Assembly: GCA_934591725.1 (NCBI GenBank)
Contig: CAKTPR010000069.1
Coordinates: 1 to 11,528, forward strand
Length of the DNA: 11,528 nucleotides
Direction of reading: 5' to 3'
DNA from: an uncultured Oscillospiraceae bacterium
GTDB lineage: Bacteria > Bacillota > Clostridia > Oscillospirales > Oscillospiraceae
Of the stretch, positions 1 to 6,633 are shown piece by piece. The notes under the pieces are model-generated. The model did not search any database. It had not been told where the DNA came from and saw only the letters and a program-made list of their open reading frames with translations. Position 1 is the first letter of the stretch. The number at the start of each line of letters is the position of its first letter. The position numbers and the translations under genes were made by a program.

Positions 1-851
1 AGATAGCTGCGGAACAGCTGTATCTCCTCGCGGCGCAGGCTGTGCTGCATACATATGAATTTCAGCGGGATTATCCGCTCCGGCTCCACCGGCACGGCCT
101 TGACCTGATAATATCCCCCGAAGGACTCTGGCCCTATGGCGTAGCCCTTCCCCGCACGCACAAGGCGCATGGTCGTGTCGACGCCGTCCGAGCGGTATAT
201 GCGTCCGGGCTCCACGGAATACTTTCGGCATATACTGCTGAGAGTCCTGTCCTCGGCGGAGTCCTTGGGGCCGGAGATCACCGTTTTCCCGTGCAGATCA
301 TGGAAAGCAACGCTCTCGCGGGAAGCAAGCGGATCAGCCTGCGCCATGATGAGGCACTGCCGCTCATGCACCAGATCGCACACGAACATATCCTGCCCCG
401 TCTCATCCCCGGCCTGGAGCCTGTCCAGCGCGAAGTCAATGCTCCCGTCGCGCAGCCCTGCCAGCATATCGCGCCCCGTCTCCGTGACGAAGTTCACATC
501 GATATCCGGGTGCTCGTCAAAAAAGCGGACTACGTCCTGAAACAGATTGTTCGAGTATACCCGCGCGCCAAGCCCGACGCGCAGGGGCTTGCGGCTCTGT
601 CCGCCGGGGTGTACCTTTCCGCAGAAGCAGCGCCATGTGTCCGCCACCGCCCGCGCCTCGCGGCAGAACTTCTCTCCGGCGGGAGTGAGCGTAAGTCCGC
701 GCGGCGTGCGGGAAAAGAGCGTGTAGCCAAGCTCCGCTTCGAGCCGCTGCACCTGCTGCGAAAGCGCCGACTGCGACAGATACAGCCGCGCCGCCGCGGC
801 GGATATGCTCCGGCAGTCCGCTATCTCAAGGACATATAAGACCTGCGACAT
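1..851 (-). CDS. LysR-family transcriptional regulator, C-terminus cut by window edge
   Basis: This is a probable DNA-binding regulator of the divergent iorAB-ptb-buk operon. Translating the reverse strand gives 283 codons with no stop before base 1. Residues about 8-60 form the LysR winged helix-turn-helix, with the recognition stretch LSQSALSQQVQRLEAELG near residue 25 and LFSRTPRGLTLTPAGE near 45-60. Residues from about 88 form the effector-binding domain (RVGLGARVYSNN, then DGVDTTMRLVRAGKGYAIGP near 222-241). LysR proteins are usually about 295-305 residues, so only a short tail is missing. The start is uncertain: ATG at 851 has no good ribosome site, while an in-frame TTG at 857 lies six bases after GGGTG and gives a more typical N-terminal length. 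The divergent arrangement and the palindrome at 887-901 suggest it controls iorA and itself. The effector is unknown; a 2-oxo acid or aromatic acid is a guess. Confidence 0.93.
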   Translation of the reverse strand, partial: MSQVLYVLEIADCRSISAAAARLYLSQSALSQQVQRLEAELGYTLFSRTPRGLTLTPAGEKFCREARAVADTWRCFCGKVHPGGQSRKPLRVGLGARVYSNNLFQDVVRFFDEHPDIDVNFVTETGRDMLAGLRDGSIDFALDRLQAGDETGQDMFVCDLVHERQCLIMAQADPLASRESVAFHDLHGKTVISGPKDSAEDRTLSSICRKYSVEPGRIYRSDGVDTTMRLVRAGKGYAIGPESFGGYYQVKAVPVEPERIIPLKFICMQHSLRREEIQLFRSY

Positions 852-883
852 TGTCAAAGATATCACCCATTTTCTGTTTTTCT

Positions 884-889
884 AATATA
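884..889 (-). promoter_or_regulatory. Candidate -10 box of the lysR-type gene
   Basis: The reverse strand reads TATATT here, 33 bases upstream of the ATG at 851. It overlaps the left half of the palindrome at 887-901, as expected if the regulator represses its own gene, which is common in the LysR family. No convincing -35 box lies 17 bp upstream (ATAATG), so the assignment is weak. Confidence 0.35.
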
Positions 890-901
890 AGCGCAGCTTA
901 T
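887..901. promoter_or_regulatory. LysR-type binding site (T-N11-A palindrome)
   Basis: The sequence ATAAGC-GCA-GCTTAT is a perfect 6+3+6 inverted repeat and contains the classical LysR-box pattern T-N11-A (TAAGC...GCTTA). It is centred at base 894, about 64 bp upstream of the predicted iorA transcription start near 958. Known LysR activators use a recognition site near -65. It also overlaps the candidate -10 box of the regulator's own gene. Binding by this regulator is inferred. Confidence 0.65.
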
Positions 902-922
902 GACTTCATTATATTATTGCGT

Positions 923-951
923 TTTACATTTTTCAAGTAATTGAATAAAAT
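923..951 (+). promoter_or_regulatory. Predicted sigma-A promoter of the iorA operon
   Basis: A -35 box TTTACA (923-928) and a -10 box TAAAAT (946-951) are separated by 17 bp in an AT-rich stretch. Each box differs from consensus at one position. Transcription would start near 958, giving a leader of about 60 bases, too short for a T-box or most riboswitches. Its position relative to the palindrome at 887-901 supports activation by the divergent LysR protein. Confidence 0.6.
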
Positions 952-952
952 T

Positions 953-972
953 AAACTACCGGAAAGTAGTTT
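953..972 (+). repeat. Short inverted repeat at the iorA transcription start
   Basis: AAACTAC and GTAGTTT form a perfect 7-bp inverted repeat around a six-base CGGAAA spacer, followed by three more T residues. It spans the predicted transcription start. It could be an operator for a second regulator or a small hairpin at the 5' end of the mRNA. It is too AT-rich and too close to the start to be a convincing terminator. Confidence 0.35.
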
Positions 973-1017
973 TTGTATAGAGATGTAAATAAGAAATAAG
1001 AAAGGTGGTAAACTTCA

Positions 1018-2769
1018 TTGGAAAAAATTCTGTTTTCAGGCAATGAAGCCCTTGCGCGCGGCGCGTACGAAGCCGGTGTAAAGGTGTGCTCGGCCTATCC
1101 CGGCACGCCCAGCACCGAGATTTTCGAGTCGCTCCCGCAGTATAAGGACGATCTGTACTGCGAATGGGCGCCGAACGAGAAGGTCGCGACCGAGGTTGCA
1201 TACGGGGCGAGCCTTGCCGGTGTGCGCAGCCTGTGCGCGATGAAGCATGTCGGCCTGAACGTTGCGGCCGACCCGGTGTTCACCGCGGCCTACAACGGCG
1301 TTGGCGGCGGCTTTGTCATCGTCGTCGCGGATGATCCGAGCATGCACTCCTCCCAGAACGAGCAGGACAGCCGGCACTATGCGCGCGCGGCGCGCCTTGC
1401 CATGGTCGAGCCCTCCGATTCTCAGGAGTGCCTTGACTTCATGCGCGCGGCCTATGAGATATCCGAAAAGTTCGACGTTCCCGTGCTGCTGCGCACGACG
1501 ACGCGAGTCGCGCACTCCAAGAGCCTTGTCTCCTTCGGTACGCGCGAGGAGCGCCCGGTGCCCCAATATGTACGCAACCCGCGCAAGAACATCGCTGCCC
1601 CGGCAAACGCGATGATGAATCACCCCAAGCTCGAAAAGAATATGCAGGCGCTTGAGGAATACGCCTGCACTTCCCCGCTCAACCGCATGGAGATAAACGG
1701 CGGCAGGATCGGCGTCGTCACCGCGTCCATCGCTTATCAGTACGCAAAGGACGCTTTCCCTGAGGATACCTCCTTCCTCAAGCTCGGCCTGACAAACCCG
1801 CTGCCCATCGAGCTTATCCGCGACTTTGCCTCCAAGGTCGATAAGCTCTATGTCATCGAAGAGCTCGACGGCTTCATGGAGTCCCAGATCCTCGCCGCGG
1901 GCATCCCCTGCGAGGGCAAGGCTCTGACCGGCAAGCTCTACGAGCTCAACCCCCAGCTCCTGCGCGAGCGCATCTTCGGCGAGAAGGCGCAGACCGTGGA
2001 TGTCGGCGTCGCAGCCGTGTCCCGTCCGCCCGCTCTCTGCCCCGGCTGCCCGCACCGCGGCTTCTTCTATACCATGTCCAAGCACAAGGACTTCGTCGTC
2101 GCGGGTGACATCGGCTGCTACACTCTCGGCGGCTCGGCTCCTCTCAACGCGCTCGACAGCGTCGTGTGCATGGGCGCGGGCTTCAGCGTCGGCATGGGTA
2201 TGTCCAAGGCCTTTGAAGTCACCGGCCAGCATAAGAAGATCTTCGGCGTCCTTGGCGACTCCACCTTCTTCCACAGCGGCATGACCGGCGCGGCGGAGAT
2301 AATCTACAACAAGGGCAGCATCATCCCCGTCGTGCTCGATAACTCCATCACCGGCATGACCGGCCATCAGGATAACCCCGGCAGCGGCAGAACGCTCCAG
2401 GGCGATATCGCCGAGAAGCTCAAGATCGAAGATATTCTCGCGGCCTACGGCTATAAGAACATAATCATCGTCGACCCGCAGGATCTCACGGCGATGGAAA
2501 AGGCAGTGCAGGACGCCCTCGCCTCCGAGGTCCCCGCCGCGATAATCACGCGCCGTCCCTGCCTGCTCATCAAGCGCATCAAGCACGATATCGGCCTGTG
2601 CGCCGTCGATACCGATAAGTGCATCGGCTGCAAAATGTGCCTCAAGGTCGCGTGCCCGGCAATAACCGTGCGCGATAAGAAGGCCTGCATCGACCCCATC
2701 CAGTGCGTCGGCTGCACGGTGTGCGCGCAGGTGTGCCCGCGCGGCGCCATTTCGAGAAAGGAGAACTGA
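1018..2769 (+). CDS. iorA: Indolepyruvate ferredoxin oxidoreductase, alpha subunit
   Basis: This is the large subunit of a cytoplasmic, thiamine-diphosphate-dependent enzyme that decarboxylates aryl 2-oxo acids (indolepyruvate, phenylpyruvate, 4-hydroxyphenylpyruvate) to aryl-acetyl-CoA and reduces ferredoxin. At 583 residues it has family length. Visible in order: YPGTPSTEI (27-35) and NEKVATEVAYGASLAG in the pyrimidine domain, LCPGCPHRG (340-348) and GDIGCYTLGG (363-372), then the cofactor site GDS (413-415) with DN at 441-442. Two 4Fe-4S motifs end the protein: C535-C538-C541-C546 and C563-C566-C569-C573. Start is TTG: AGGTGG at 1003-1008 lies nine bases upstream and no ATG fits. It is the first gene of the operon, three bases ahead of iorB. 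Branched-chain 2-oxo acids are a possible alternative substrate, but the fused architecture is that of IorA. Confidence 0.95.
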   Translation: MEKILFSGNEALARGAYEAGVKVCSAYPGTPSTEIFESLPQYKDDLYCEWAPNEKVATEVAYGASLAGVRSLCAMKHVGLNVAADPVFTAAYNGVGGGFVIVVADDPSMHSSQNEQDSRHYARAARLAMVEPSDSQECLDFMRAAYEISEKFDVPVLLRTTTRVAHSKSLVSFGTREERPVPQYVRNPRKNIAAPANAMMNHPKLEKNMQALEEYACTSPLNRMEINGGRIGVVTASIAYQYAKDAFPEDTSFLKLGLTNPLPIELIRDFASKVDKLYVIEELDGFMESQILAAGIPCEGKALTGKLYELNPQLLRERIFGEKAQTVDVGVAAVSRPPALCPGCPHRGFFYTMSKHKDFVVAGDIGCYTLGGSAPLNALDSVVCMGAGFSVGMGMSKAFEVTGQHKKIFGVLGDSTFFHSGMTGAAEIIYNKGSIIPVVLDNSITGMTGHQDNPGSGRTLQGDIAEKLKIEDILAAYGYKNIIIVDPQDLTAMEKAVQDALASEVPAAIITRRPCLLIKRIKHDIGLCAVDTDKCIGCKMCLKVACPAITVRDKKACIDPIQCVGCTVCAQVCPRGAISRKEN

Positions 2770-2772
2770 GCC

Positions 2773-3354
2773 ATGAAAAACACTAAGAGTGCTCTTTTGG
2801 TAGGCGTAGGCGGTCAGGGCGCTATCCTCACCGCGAAGGTTCTCGTAAACGGCCTGATGAAGGCCGGGTACGATGTCAAGATGTCCGAAGTCCACGGCAT
2901 GAGCCAGCGCGGCGGCAGCGTCTCCACGCAGGTGCACTGGGGTGAAAAGGTCAATTCTCCCGTCATCGGCAAGGGCGCGGCGGATATCATCGTCGCCTTT
3001 GAGAAGATGGAAGCCGTGCGCTATGCCGACTTCCTCAAGCCTGACGGCATCGCCGTCATAAACGACTATGAGATCGCCTCCTCCAGCATCGCCGCAGGGC
3101 TGTGCGAATACCCTGAGGGCTGCCTTGAGGCCATGCAGCAGCACTTCCGCTGCTATGTCCTCAACGCCGCCGAGATCGCGGAGCGTCTCGGCAGCGCCAA
3201 GTGCATGAACATCGTGCTTTTCGGCAGCATGGCAAAGGCGCTCGGCATGGACGATATCGACTGGGAGAGCGTCATCGCCGAGACCGTACCGGAGAAGTTC
3301 CGGGAGCTGAACCTGCGCGCGTTCCGAGCGGGACACGAGGCTGCCGGCAAATAA
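2773..3354 (+). CDS. iorB: Indolepyruvate ferredoxin oxidoreductase, beta subunit
   Basis: This is the small subunit, which pairs with IorA and belongs to the gamma-domain family of 2-oxoacid:ferredoxin oxidoreductases. The 193-residue length is normal. The nucleotide-like loop GVGGQGAIL (11-19) and the signature HGMSQRGGSV (41-50) are characteristic, followed by family-typical stretches near VHWGEKVNSPVIGKG and ADIIVAFEKMEAVRY. The ATG follows AAAGGAG at about 2758-2764 by a suitable distance, and the gene starts three bases after the iorA stop, so co-translation is likely. The neighbouring iorA supplies the thiamine diphosphate and Fe-S sites. No truncation or odd residue was noticed. Confidence 0.95.
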   Translation: MKNTKSALLVGVGGQGAILTAKVLVNGLMKAGYDVKMSEVHGMSQRGGSVSTQVHWGEKVNSPVIGKGAADIIVAFEKMEAVRYADFLKPDGIAVINDYEIASSSIAAGLCEYPEGCLEAMQQHFRCYVLNAAEIAERLGSAKCMNIVLFGSMAKALGMDDIDWESVIAETVPEKFRELNLRAFRAGHEAAGK

Positions 3355-3376
3355 TACACAGAAACGGAGAAAGACT

Positions 3377-4294
3377 ATGCTCCACAATTTTGAAGACCTT
3401 CGCAAACGCGTCGGCAGCACAGAACCCAAGACCGTAGCCGTCGCCTGCGCGCATGACGGGCATACCCTCGAAGCGGTGCTCCGTGCCGCGCAGGAGGGTA
3501 TACTCCGCTATATTCTCATCGGCCATGCCGATGAGATACTTTCCGTCGGCCGCTCTCTCGGCTGCGAGATTGACCCCGCGGCTGTCGTAAATGCCGATAC
3601 GGACGAGGACACGGCGCGCATTGCCGTTGAGCTCATCCGCGAGGGTAAGGCGGACTTCCTACAAAAGGGACTGATGCAGACCGCGACGATCCTCAAGGCC
3701 GTCGTGAACAAGCAGACCGGCATCGGCGTCGGGCGTCCCATGTCCCATGTCGCACTGCTTGAGGTGCCCGGCTATTCCAAGCTCCTCGGCGTGACCGACG
3801 GCGGCATGATGCCGAACCCCGACCTTGAGGGCAAAAAGGCCATCGTCAGAAACGCCGTCGAGATGTTCCACGCCCTCGGCTATGAGGAGCCGCTGCTCTC
3901 CGCGCTCTGCGCAGCGGAGAACGTCAGCCCCAAGATCATTGAGACCGTCGATGCAGCGGCGCTCAAGCAGGCGGCGCTGGACGGCGAATTTGGCCGCTGC
4001 TTCCTTGAGGGGCCGATATCGCTCGACCTCGCGCTCGACGCGGAGTCGGCTAAAATCAAGGGCTATGAAAGCCCGGTCACAGGGAAGACGGATATCCTCG
4101 TCGTTCCGAGTATGTCCGCAGGGAACATCATGGTCAAGGCGCTCGTTGAGTTTGCGGGCGCGAAGATGGCTGGCGTCGTCATCGGTGCGATGTGCCCCAT
4201 CGCCCTCAATTCCAGAAGCGCAAGCTTTGAGGAGAAATATAATTCCTTGCTGGTCTGCGCGCTCATGAGCGGCGGAAAGAGAGCCGACGCATGA
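3377..4294 (+). CDS. ptb: Phosphate butyryltransferase (acyl-CoA phosphotransacylase)
   Basis: The enzyme converts an acyl-CoA and phosphate to acyl-phosphate and CoA, the step before ATP formation by Buk. Its 305 residues fit Ptb rather than the larger multidomain Pta enzymes. Visible motifs: VACAHDGHTLEAVLRA (22-37), QKGLMQTATILKAV (96-109), VTDGGMMPNPDLEGK (139-153), GPISLDLAL (212-220), DILVVPSMSAGN (239-250) and LNSRS (277-281), all in family order. GGAGAAAG at about 3366-3373 gives a close ribosome site. The last four bases overlap buk. Placed directly after iorAB, its likely substrate is the acyl-CoA made by that enzyme, for example phenylacetyl- or indoleacetyl-CoA, rather than butyryl-CoA; this is inference. 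No butyryl-CoA-forming genes are in the window. Confidence 0.92.
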   Translation: MLHNFEDLRKRVGSTEPKTVAVACAHDGHTLEAVLRAAQEGILRYILIGHADEILSVGRSLGCEIDPAAVVNADTDEDTARIAVELIREGKADFLQKGLMQTATILKAVVNKQTGIGVGRPMSHVALLEVPGYSKLLGVTDGGMMPNPDLEGKKAIVRNAVEMFHALGYEEPLLSALCAAENVSPKIIETVDAAALKQAALDGEFGRCFLEGPISLDLALDAESAKIKGYESPVTGKTDILVVPSMSAGNIMVKALVEFAGAKMAGVVIGAMCPIALNSRSASFEEKYNSLLVCALMSGGKRADA

Positions 4295-5379
4295 AACTGC
4301 TTATCATAAACCCCGGCTCCACGAGCACGAAGCTTGCCCTCTATGACGGCGCTGAGAAGCTCGTGCAGGAGAGCCTCGACCATGACGCGGCCGAGCTCCA
4401 GCAGTACCATACTATTGCCGAGCAGGTTCCCATGCGTATGTCCGTCATCCGCTCATTCATGGAGCGAAACGGCATTGACGAAACGGAGCTTGCCGCCGTC
4501 ATAGGCCGCGGCGGGCTGGTGTTCGGCCTCAGGACGGGCGGCTACATCGTTGATGAAGAACTGTGCCGCGCCCTTGTCGATGATGAGCTGAGCCAGCCGC
4601 ACGCCTCGAACCTCGGCGGACTGCTCGCGCGCGAGCTTGCGCAGCCCTTGGGCATCCCCGCGTATATCTATGACGCCGTGACCTCCGGCGAGCTCACCGA
4701 CATTGCCAAGATCACAGGCTACGCGGAGATCGAGCGGCAGAGCTTCTGCCACGTGCTCAACAGCCGCGCCATGGCCATCCGCTATGCAAAGCAGCAGGGC
4801 AGAAATTACAAGGACATGAACCTCATCGTCGTCCACATGGGCGGCGGCGTGTCCGCGAGCGTACATAAGCACGGCGAGATCGTCGACTCCGTCGGCGATG
4901 ACGACGGGCAGTTCTCGCCGGAGCGCGCGGGCTGCGCACCGGCGCTCTCGATGATAAAGCTGTGCTACTCCGGCAAGTACACCTACGAGGAGATGCGCCG
5001 CAAGATACGCGGCCGCGGCGGTATGTACGCCCACCTCGGCGTGAGCGACTGCCGCGTTATCGAGCAGATGATAAAGGACGGCGACGAGCATGCCGCACTT
5101 ATCCTCGACGCGCAGGCGTACCAGATCGCAAAAACGATAGGGCTTCTCTCCATCGTCCTCAAGGGCGAGTGCGACGCGATCATTCTCACCGGCGGCCTTG
5201 CGTATTCGGAGCTGCTGACAGGCAAGATAAAGGACTATGTCAGCTTCATCGCGCCGGTGTGCGTGCTTGCCGGTGAGACGGAAATGGAGGCGCTGGCTCT
5301 CGGCGGTGTGCGTCTGCTGACCGGCGAGGAGCAGCCAAATGTGTATCACGCAAGTGATGGAAAGGGGAAGAACAAATGA
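4291..5379 (+). CDS. buk: Butyrate kinase family acyl-phosphate kinase
   Basis: The enzyme transfers phosphate from an acyl-phosphate to ADP, yielding ATP and the free carboxylic acid. It belongs to the acetokinase/sugar-kinase fold. The 362-residue length matches butyrate kinases. Visible motifs: NPGSTSTK (7-14) at the N-terminus, IGRGG (71-75), HMGGGVSAS (182-190), RGRGGMYAHLG (240-250), ILTGGLAYS (298-306) and the C-terminal GETEMEALALGGVR (328-341). The start codon overlaps the ptb stop in an ATGA junction, and its own stop overlaps the aminotransferase start the same way, so these three genes should be translationally coupled. Family members also act on branched-chain acyl-phosphates. 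Here an arylacetyl-phosphate is plausible given iorAB but not provable from motifs. Confidence 0.92.
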   Translation: MKLLIINPGSTSTKLALYDGAEKLVQESLDHDAAELQQYHTIAEQVPMRMSVIRSFMERNGIDETELAAVIGRGGLVFGLRTGGYIVDEELCRALVDDELSQPHASNLGGLLARELAQPLGIPAYIYDAVTSGELTDIAKITGYAEIERQSFCHVLNSRAMAIRYAKQQGRNYKDMNLIVVHMGGGVSASVHKHGEIVDSVGDDDGQFSPERAGCAPALSMIKLCYSGKYTYEEMRRKIRGRGGMYAHLGVSDCRVIEQMIKDGDEHAALILDAQAYQIAKTIGLLSIVLKGECDAIILTGGLAYSELLTGKIKDYVSFIAPVCVLAGETEMEALALGGVRLLTGEEQPNVYHASDGKGKNK

Positions 5380-6557
5380 TCTCCGAAAGCTTCATTCAGC
5401 TTGGAACAAAGAAATCCGAGATACGCGAGCTTTTTGAATACGGCATCCGTCAGGCGGCGGTCGTCGGCAAAGAGAACGTGTATGACTATTCCATAGGCAA
5501 TCCCTCCGTGCCCGCGCCTGCGGCTGTCGCGGATATCATCCGCGAGCTTCTGGAGGGCGACAGCCTCGCCCTGCACGGCTATACCCCCGCCGCCGGTGCG
5601 ATGGAAGCACGCCGCGCCGTCGCCGAGGATCTCAGCGCGCGCAGCGGCATGAGCATACGCCCGGAGAACATCTTCTTTACCTGCGGCGCGGCTCCCGCGC
5701 TCGTCGCGGTGATACGCGCGCTCGCGGTGCAGGACGCGGAGTTCATCGCCGTCGCGCCGTACTTCCCGGAGTATCAGGTCTTCGTCTCCTGCAACGGCGG
5801 CAAGTTCGTCGAGGTCGCGCCCGATACCGAGAGCTTTCAGATAAACGTCGCCGCGCTCGACCGTGCGCTCACGCCGCACACGCAGGCCGTTATCATCAAC
5901 TCCCCGAATAACCCCTCCGGCGTCATTTACAGCGAGGAGACGCTGCGTGAGCTTGCTTCTCTCCTTGAGCGCAGGAGCGCAGAGTACGGCCACCCGATAT
6001 ATATAATCGCCGACGAGCCGTACCGCGAGCTTGTGTACGATAACGCCGTCGTGCCGTTTATCCCAAGCATCTACCGCGACACCGTCGTGTGCTATTCCTA
6101 CTCCAAGTCCCTCTCCATGCCGGGCGAGCGCATCGGCTATGTCTGCATCCCCGATACCGTTACCGACAGCGCCCTGCTCTTTGCCGCCGTTGCCGGTGCG
6201 TCCCGCGCCTGCGGCCATGTCTGCGCGCCGTCTATGATGCAGCTCGTCATCGCCCGCGCCACGGCGCTGCGCCCCGACCTTGCGGCCTATGACCAGAACC
6301 GCAGCCTCCTGTATAACGCGCTGACCGAGATGGGCTATGACTGCGTCAAGCCCCAAGGCGCGTTCTACATGATGGTCAAGTCCCCCAACGGGGATTCGAG
6401 AGCCTTCTCCGAGCTTGCAAAGCGCGAGAACCTGCTCATCGTCCCTGCCGATACCTTCGGCTGCCCCGGCTTCTGCCGCGTCAGCACCTGCGTCGATCCA
6501 GACATGAGCCGCCGCAGCCTTCCTGCGTTCAGAAAGGTCATTGAAGAAATGCGGTAA
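5376..6557 (+). CDS. PLP-dependent class I/II aminotransferase, probably for aromatic amino acids
   Basis: This fold-type I aminotransferase (393 residues) would convert an amino acid to its 2-oxo acid, with 2-oxoglutarate or another oxo acid as acceptor, and so feed IorAB. Visible residues: the NSPNNPSG loop (175-182), DEPY (213-216) with D213 for the pyridine nitrogen, the Schiff-base lysine K244 in SYSKSLSMPGERIGY (241-255) with R252 for the phosphate, and R368 in FCRVS for the substrate carboxylate. Start: ATG overlaps the buk stop, with AAAGGGG at 5361-5367 upstream. It is the last gene of the operon, followed by a terminator. Family-level similarity cannot separate aspartate, aromatic and branched-chain specificity. 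The aromatic assignment rests on its linkage to iorAB. Confidence 0.9.
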   Translation: MISESFIQLGTKKSEIRELFEYGIRQAAVVGKENVYDYSIGNPSVPAPAAVADIIRELLEGDSLALHGYTPAAGAMEARRAVAEDLSARSGMSIRPENIFFTCGAAPALVAVIRALAVQDAEFIAVAPYFPEYQVFVSCNGGKFVEVAPDTESFQINVAALDRALTPHTQAVIINSPNNPSGVIYSEETLRELASLLERRSAEYGHPIYIIADEPYRELVYDNAVVPFIPSIYRDTVVCYSYSKSLSMPGERIGYVCIPDTVTDSALLFAAVAGASRACGHVCAPSMMQLVIARATALRPDLAAYDQNRSLLYNALTEMGYDCVKPQGAFYMMVKSPNGDSRAFSELAKRENLLIVPADTFGCPGFCRVSTCVDPDMSRRSLPAFRKVIEEMR

Positions 6558-6580
6558 ACGCTTTCCTTACAGAACAGCAA

Positions 6581-6611
6581 AGCTCCCGCCATGCGATGCA
6601 TGGCGGGAGCT
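6581..6611. terminator. Perfect 14-bp hairpin between convergent genes
   Basis: AGCTCCCGCCATGC and GCATGGCGGGAGCT pair perfectly over 14 bp around a GAT loop. It lies 24 bases after the aminotransferase stop and 23 bases beyond the end of the leftward PEPCK-like gene. GTTTCATTT follows on the plus strand; on the minus strand the hairpin is followed by TTTGCTG. It probably terminates both convergent transcripts, though neither T-tract is strong. Confidence 0.8.
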
Positions 6612-6633
6612 GTTTCATTTATGCGGTTTGCGC

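Noticed and set aside
42..839. A 265-codon plus-strand open frame at the left end
   Set aside because: The reverse strand encodes an evident LysR protein with a normal helix-turn-helix, so the plus-strand frame is a shadow.
952..1017. Riboswitch, T-box or attenuator in the iorA leader
   Set aside because: The predicted leader is about 60 bases with only a 7-bp AT-rich repeat. There is no room for a T-box or other known large riboswitch fold.
1036..3429. A 797-codon open frame on the reverse strand across iorA and iorB
   Set aside because: It is antisense to two clearly recognisable genes. Its translation shows no family motif and is the repetitive A/D/G/L/V/R-rich kind produced opposite GC-rich coding sequence.
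4291..5379. Acetate kinase instead of butyrate kinase
   Set aside because: The 362-residue length, NPGSTSTK start, GETEMEALALGGVR end and ptb neighbour fit butyrate kinase. AckA is about 400 residues and pairs with pta.
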